Below are positions 6,823 through 7,330 of a stretch of 7,330 nt of DNA, piece after piece. How positions within the stretch are numbered: the stretch's first letter is position 1; each line of letters begins with the position of its first letter. Below the pieces are notes generated by a model. That model saw nothing but the letters and a program-made list of their open reading frames with translations, was not told where the DNA came from and searched no databases. Both the position numbers and the translations under genes were made by a program. Source of the stretch: Bacteroidales bacterium (lineage in GTDB: Bacteria; Bacteroidota; Bacteroidia; Bacteroidales; UBA932); contig JALNXR010000100.1 of assembly GCA_023230265.1 (NCBI GenBank), positions 1-7,330 of the forward strand, given 5' to 3'.

Positions 6823-6864
6823 TTGTACTTACACTCTGCCGGTTGTACTTACACTCTGCCGGTT
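6823..6864. repeat. Perfect two-copy 20-bp tandem repeat in the divergent intergenic region
   Basis: The unit TTGTACTTACACTCTGCCGG occurs at 6823-6842 and again without a gap at 6843-6862, and the next two bases (TT) continue the pattern. It lies between the candidate -7 elements of the two divergent genes. The 20-bp period, close to two helical turns, would put two bound proteins on the same face of the DNA; it may equally be a simple slippage or duplication product. Confidence 0.9.
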
Positions 6865-6910
6865 ATCAGAATACAACACCCCAAAAATCATTTAATACCG
6901 TCAGATTGAT

Positions 6911-6918
6911 TATATTTG
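6911..6918 (+). promoter_or_regulatory. Candidate -7 element for the M48 peptidase lipoprotein gene
   Basis: TATATTTG matches TAnnTTTG and is identical to the element ahead of the nuclease gene. It ends 28 bases before the ATG, implying a leader of about 20-25 nt. A matching -33 element is not obvious at the usual spacing. Confidence 0.45.
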
Positions 6919-6946
6919 TATATTAAATAATTTTATATTATTTGTT

Positions 6947-7330
6947 ATGAAAACAATACAGGTATCAATTGGCAAAATAACCGGCAGGGTGGTTACCCTG
7001 GCCCTGTTAATTATTATGGTCACCTCCTGTGGTAAGGTTATGATAACCGGCAGAAACCAGTTTCTCCTTTTTGACCAGGGTCAGATAACATCCCTGAGCA
7101 ACCAGGCATATACTGAGTTAATGAGTAAAGCCACAGTATCCCCTAATACAAACTATAACAAAATGGTTAAGCAGGTAGGGACAAATCTTACCAACGCTGT
7201 TACCAGGTATATCAATGAGAAAGGGATCACAAATGCACTGGAGGGTATTAGCTGGAAGTTTGAGGTGTTAAAGGATGAAACGGTGAATGCTTTCTGCCTC
7301 CCGAACGGAAACATCGTCTTCTACGAGGGA
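6947..7330 (+). CDS. Partial M48-family metallopeptidase lipoprotein (3' end off window)
   Basis: Only the first 128 codons are present. The N-terminus has basic residues, a hydrophobic segment (about 15-24) and the lipobox VTSC with Cys28, so this is a probable lipoprotein of the periplasmic side of a membrane. After it come TGRNQFLLFD (34-43) and a helical region with QAYTELM, then WKFEVLKDETVNAFCLPNGN (103-122), which is the strand-and-loop typical of M48 peptidases just ahead of the catalytic helix (compare the VNAFALPGG type of motif in LoiP/BepA-like proteins). The zinc-binding HEXXH and the distal Glu would lie beyond the window, so activity cannot be judged. Such enzymes commonly take part in envelope protein quality control. 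It is transcribed divergently from the cutC remnant. Confidence 0.85.
   Translation, partial: MKTIQVSIGKITGRVVTLALLIIMVTSCGKVMITGRNQFLLFDQGQITSLSNQAYTELMSKATVSPNTNYNKMVKQVGTNLTNAVTRYINEKGITNALEGISWKFEVLKDETVNAFCLPNGNIVFYEG

Overview
The window looks like chromosomal DNA of a Bacteroidota (Bacteroidales-type) bacterium. The reasons are three lipoproteins with Bacteroidota-style architectures (BACON repeats with a FISUMP-like domain, a large transglutaminase-like lipoprotein, and an M48 metallopeptidase lipoprotein), several TAnnTTTG -7 promoter elements, and no clear Shine-Dalgarno sequence ahead of the starts I examined. I cannot name the genus.

Layout from left to right. (1) The left edge cuts into a plus-strand gene for a probable surface lipoprotein: lipobox, two BACON-like domains, a middle domain and a C-terminal FISUMP-like domain. 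A good intrinsic terminator follows it. (2) A stretch without an intact gene (1860-2318) holds a minus-strand reading frame that reads like protein but is broken by an in-frame TGA and has no usable start. I take it as a gene remnant of unknown family. (3) A complete plus-strand YhcG/DUF1016-type PD-(D/E)XK nuclease gene (2319-3449) is clearly AT-richer than its neighbours and carries a small internal tandem duplication with a perfect hairpin. (4) A convergent minus-strand gene of 891 codons (3536-6211) encodes a multidomain transglutaminase-like lipoprotein. Its first catalytic domain keeps Cys and His, its second has lost them, and its C-terminus resembles a thioredoxin fold without the CXXC. 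(5) Just upstream on the same strand is a cutC gene (6251-6745) with two lesions: a TGA at a normally conserved Cys codon and a large in-frame internal deletion. (6) A divergent intergenic region carries a perfect two-copy 20-bp tandem repeat between candidate -7 elements for the two flanking genes. (7) The right edge cuts an M48 peptidase lipoprotein gene before its HEXXH motif.

The genes do not form one obvious pathway. The cutC remnant and the transglutaminase-like lipoprotein could share a transcript (39-bp gap). The nuclease gene looks like a solitary accessory insertion. I do not see a convincing new multi-gene system. The points most worth following are the cutC decay, the catalytic/pseudo-catalytic transglutaminase pair, the repeat-hairpin inside the nuclease gene, and the 20-bp tandem repeat between divergent promoters.
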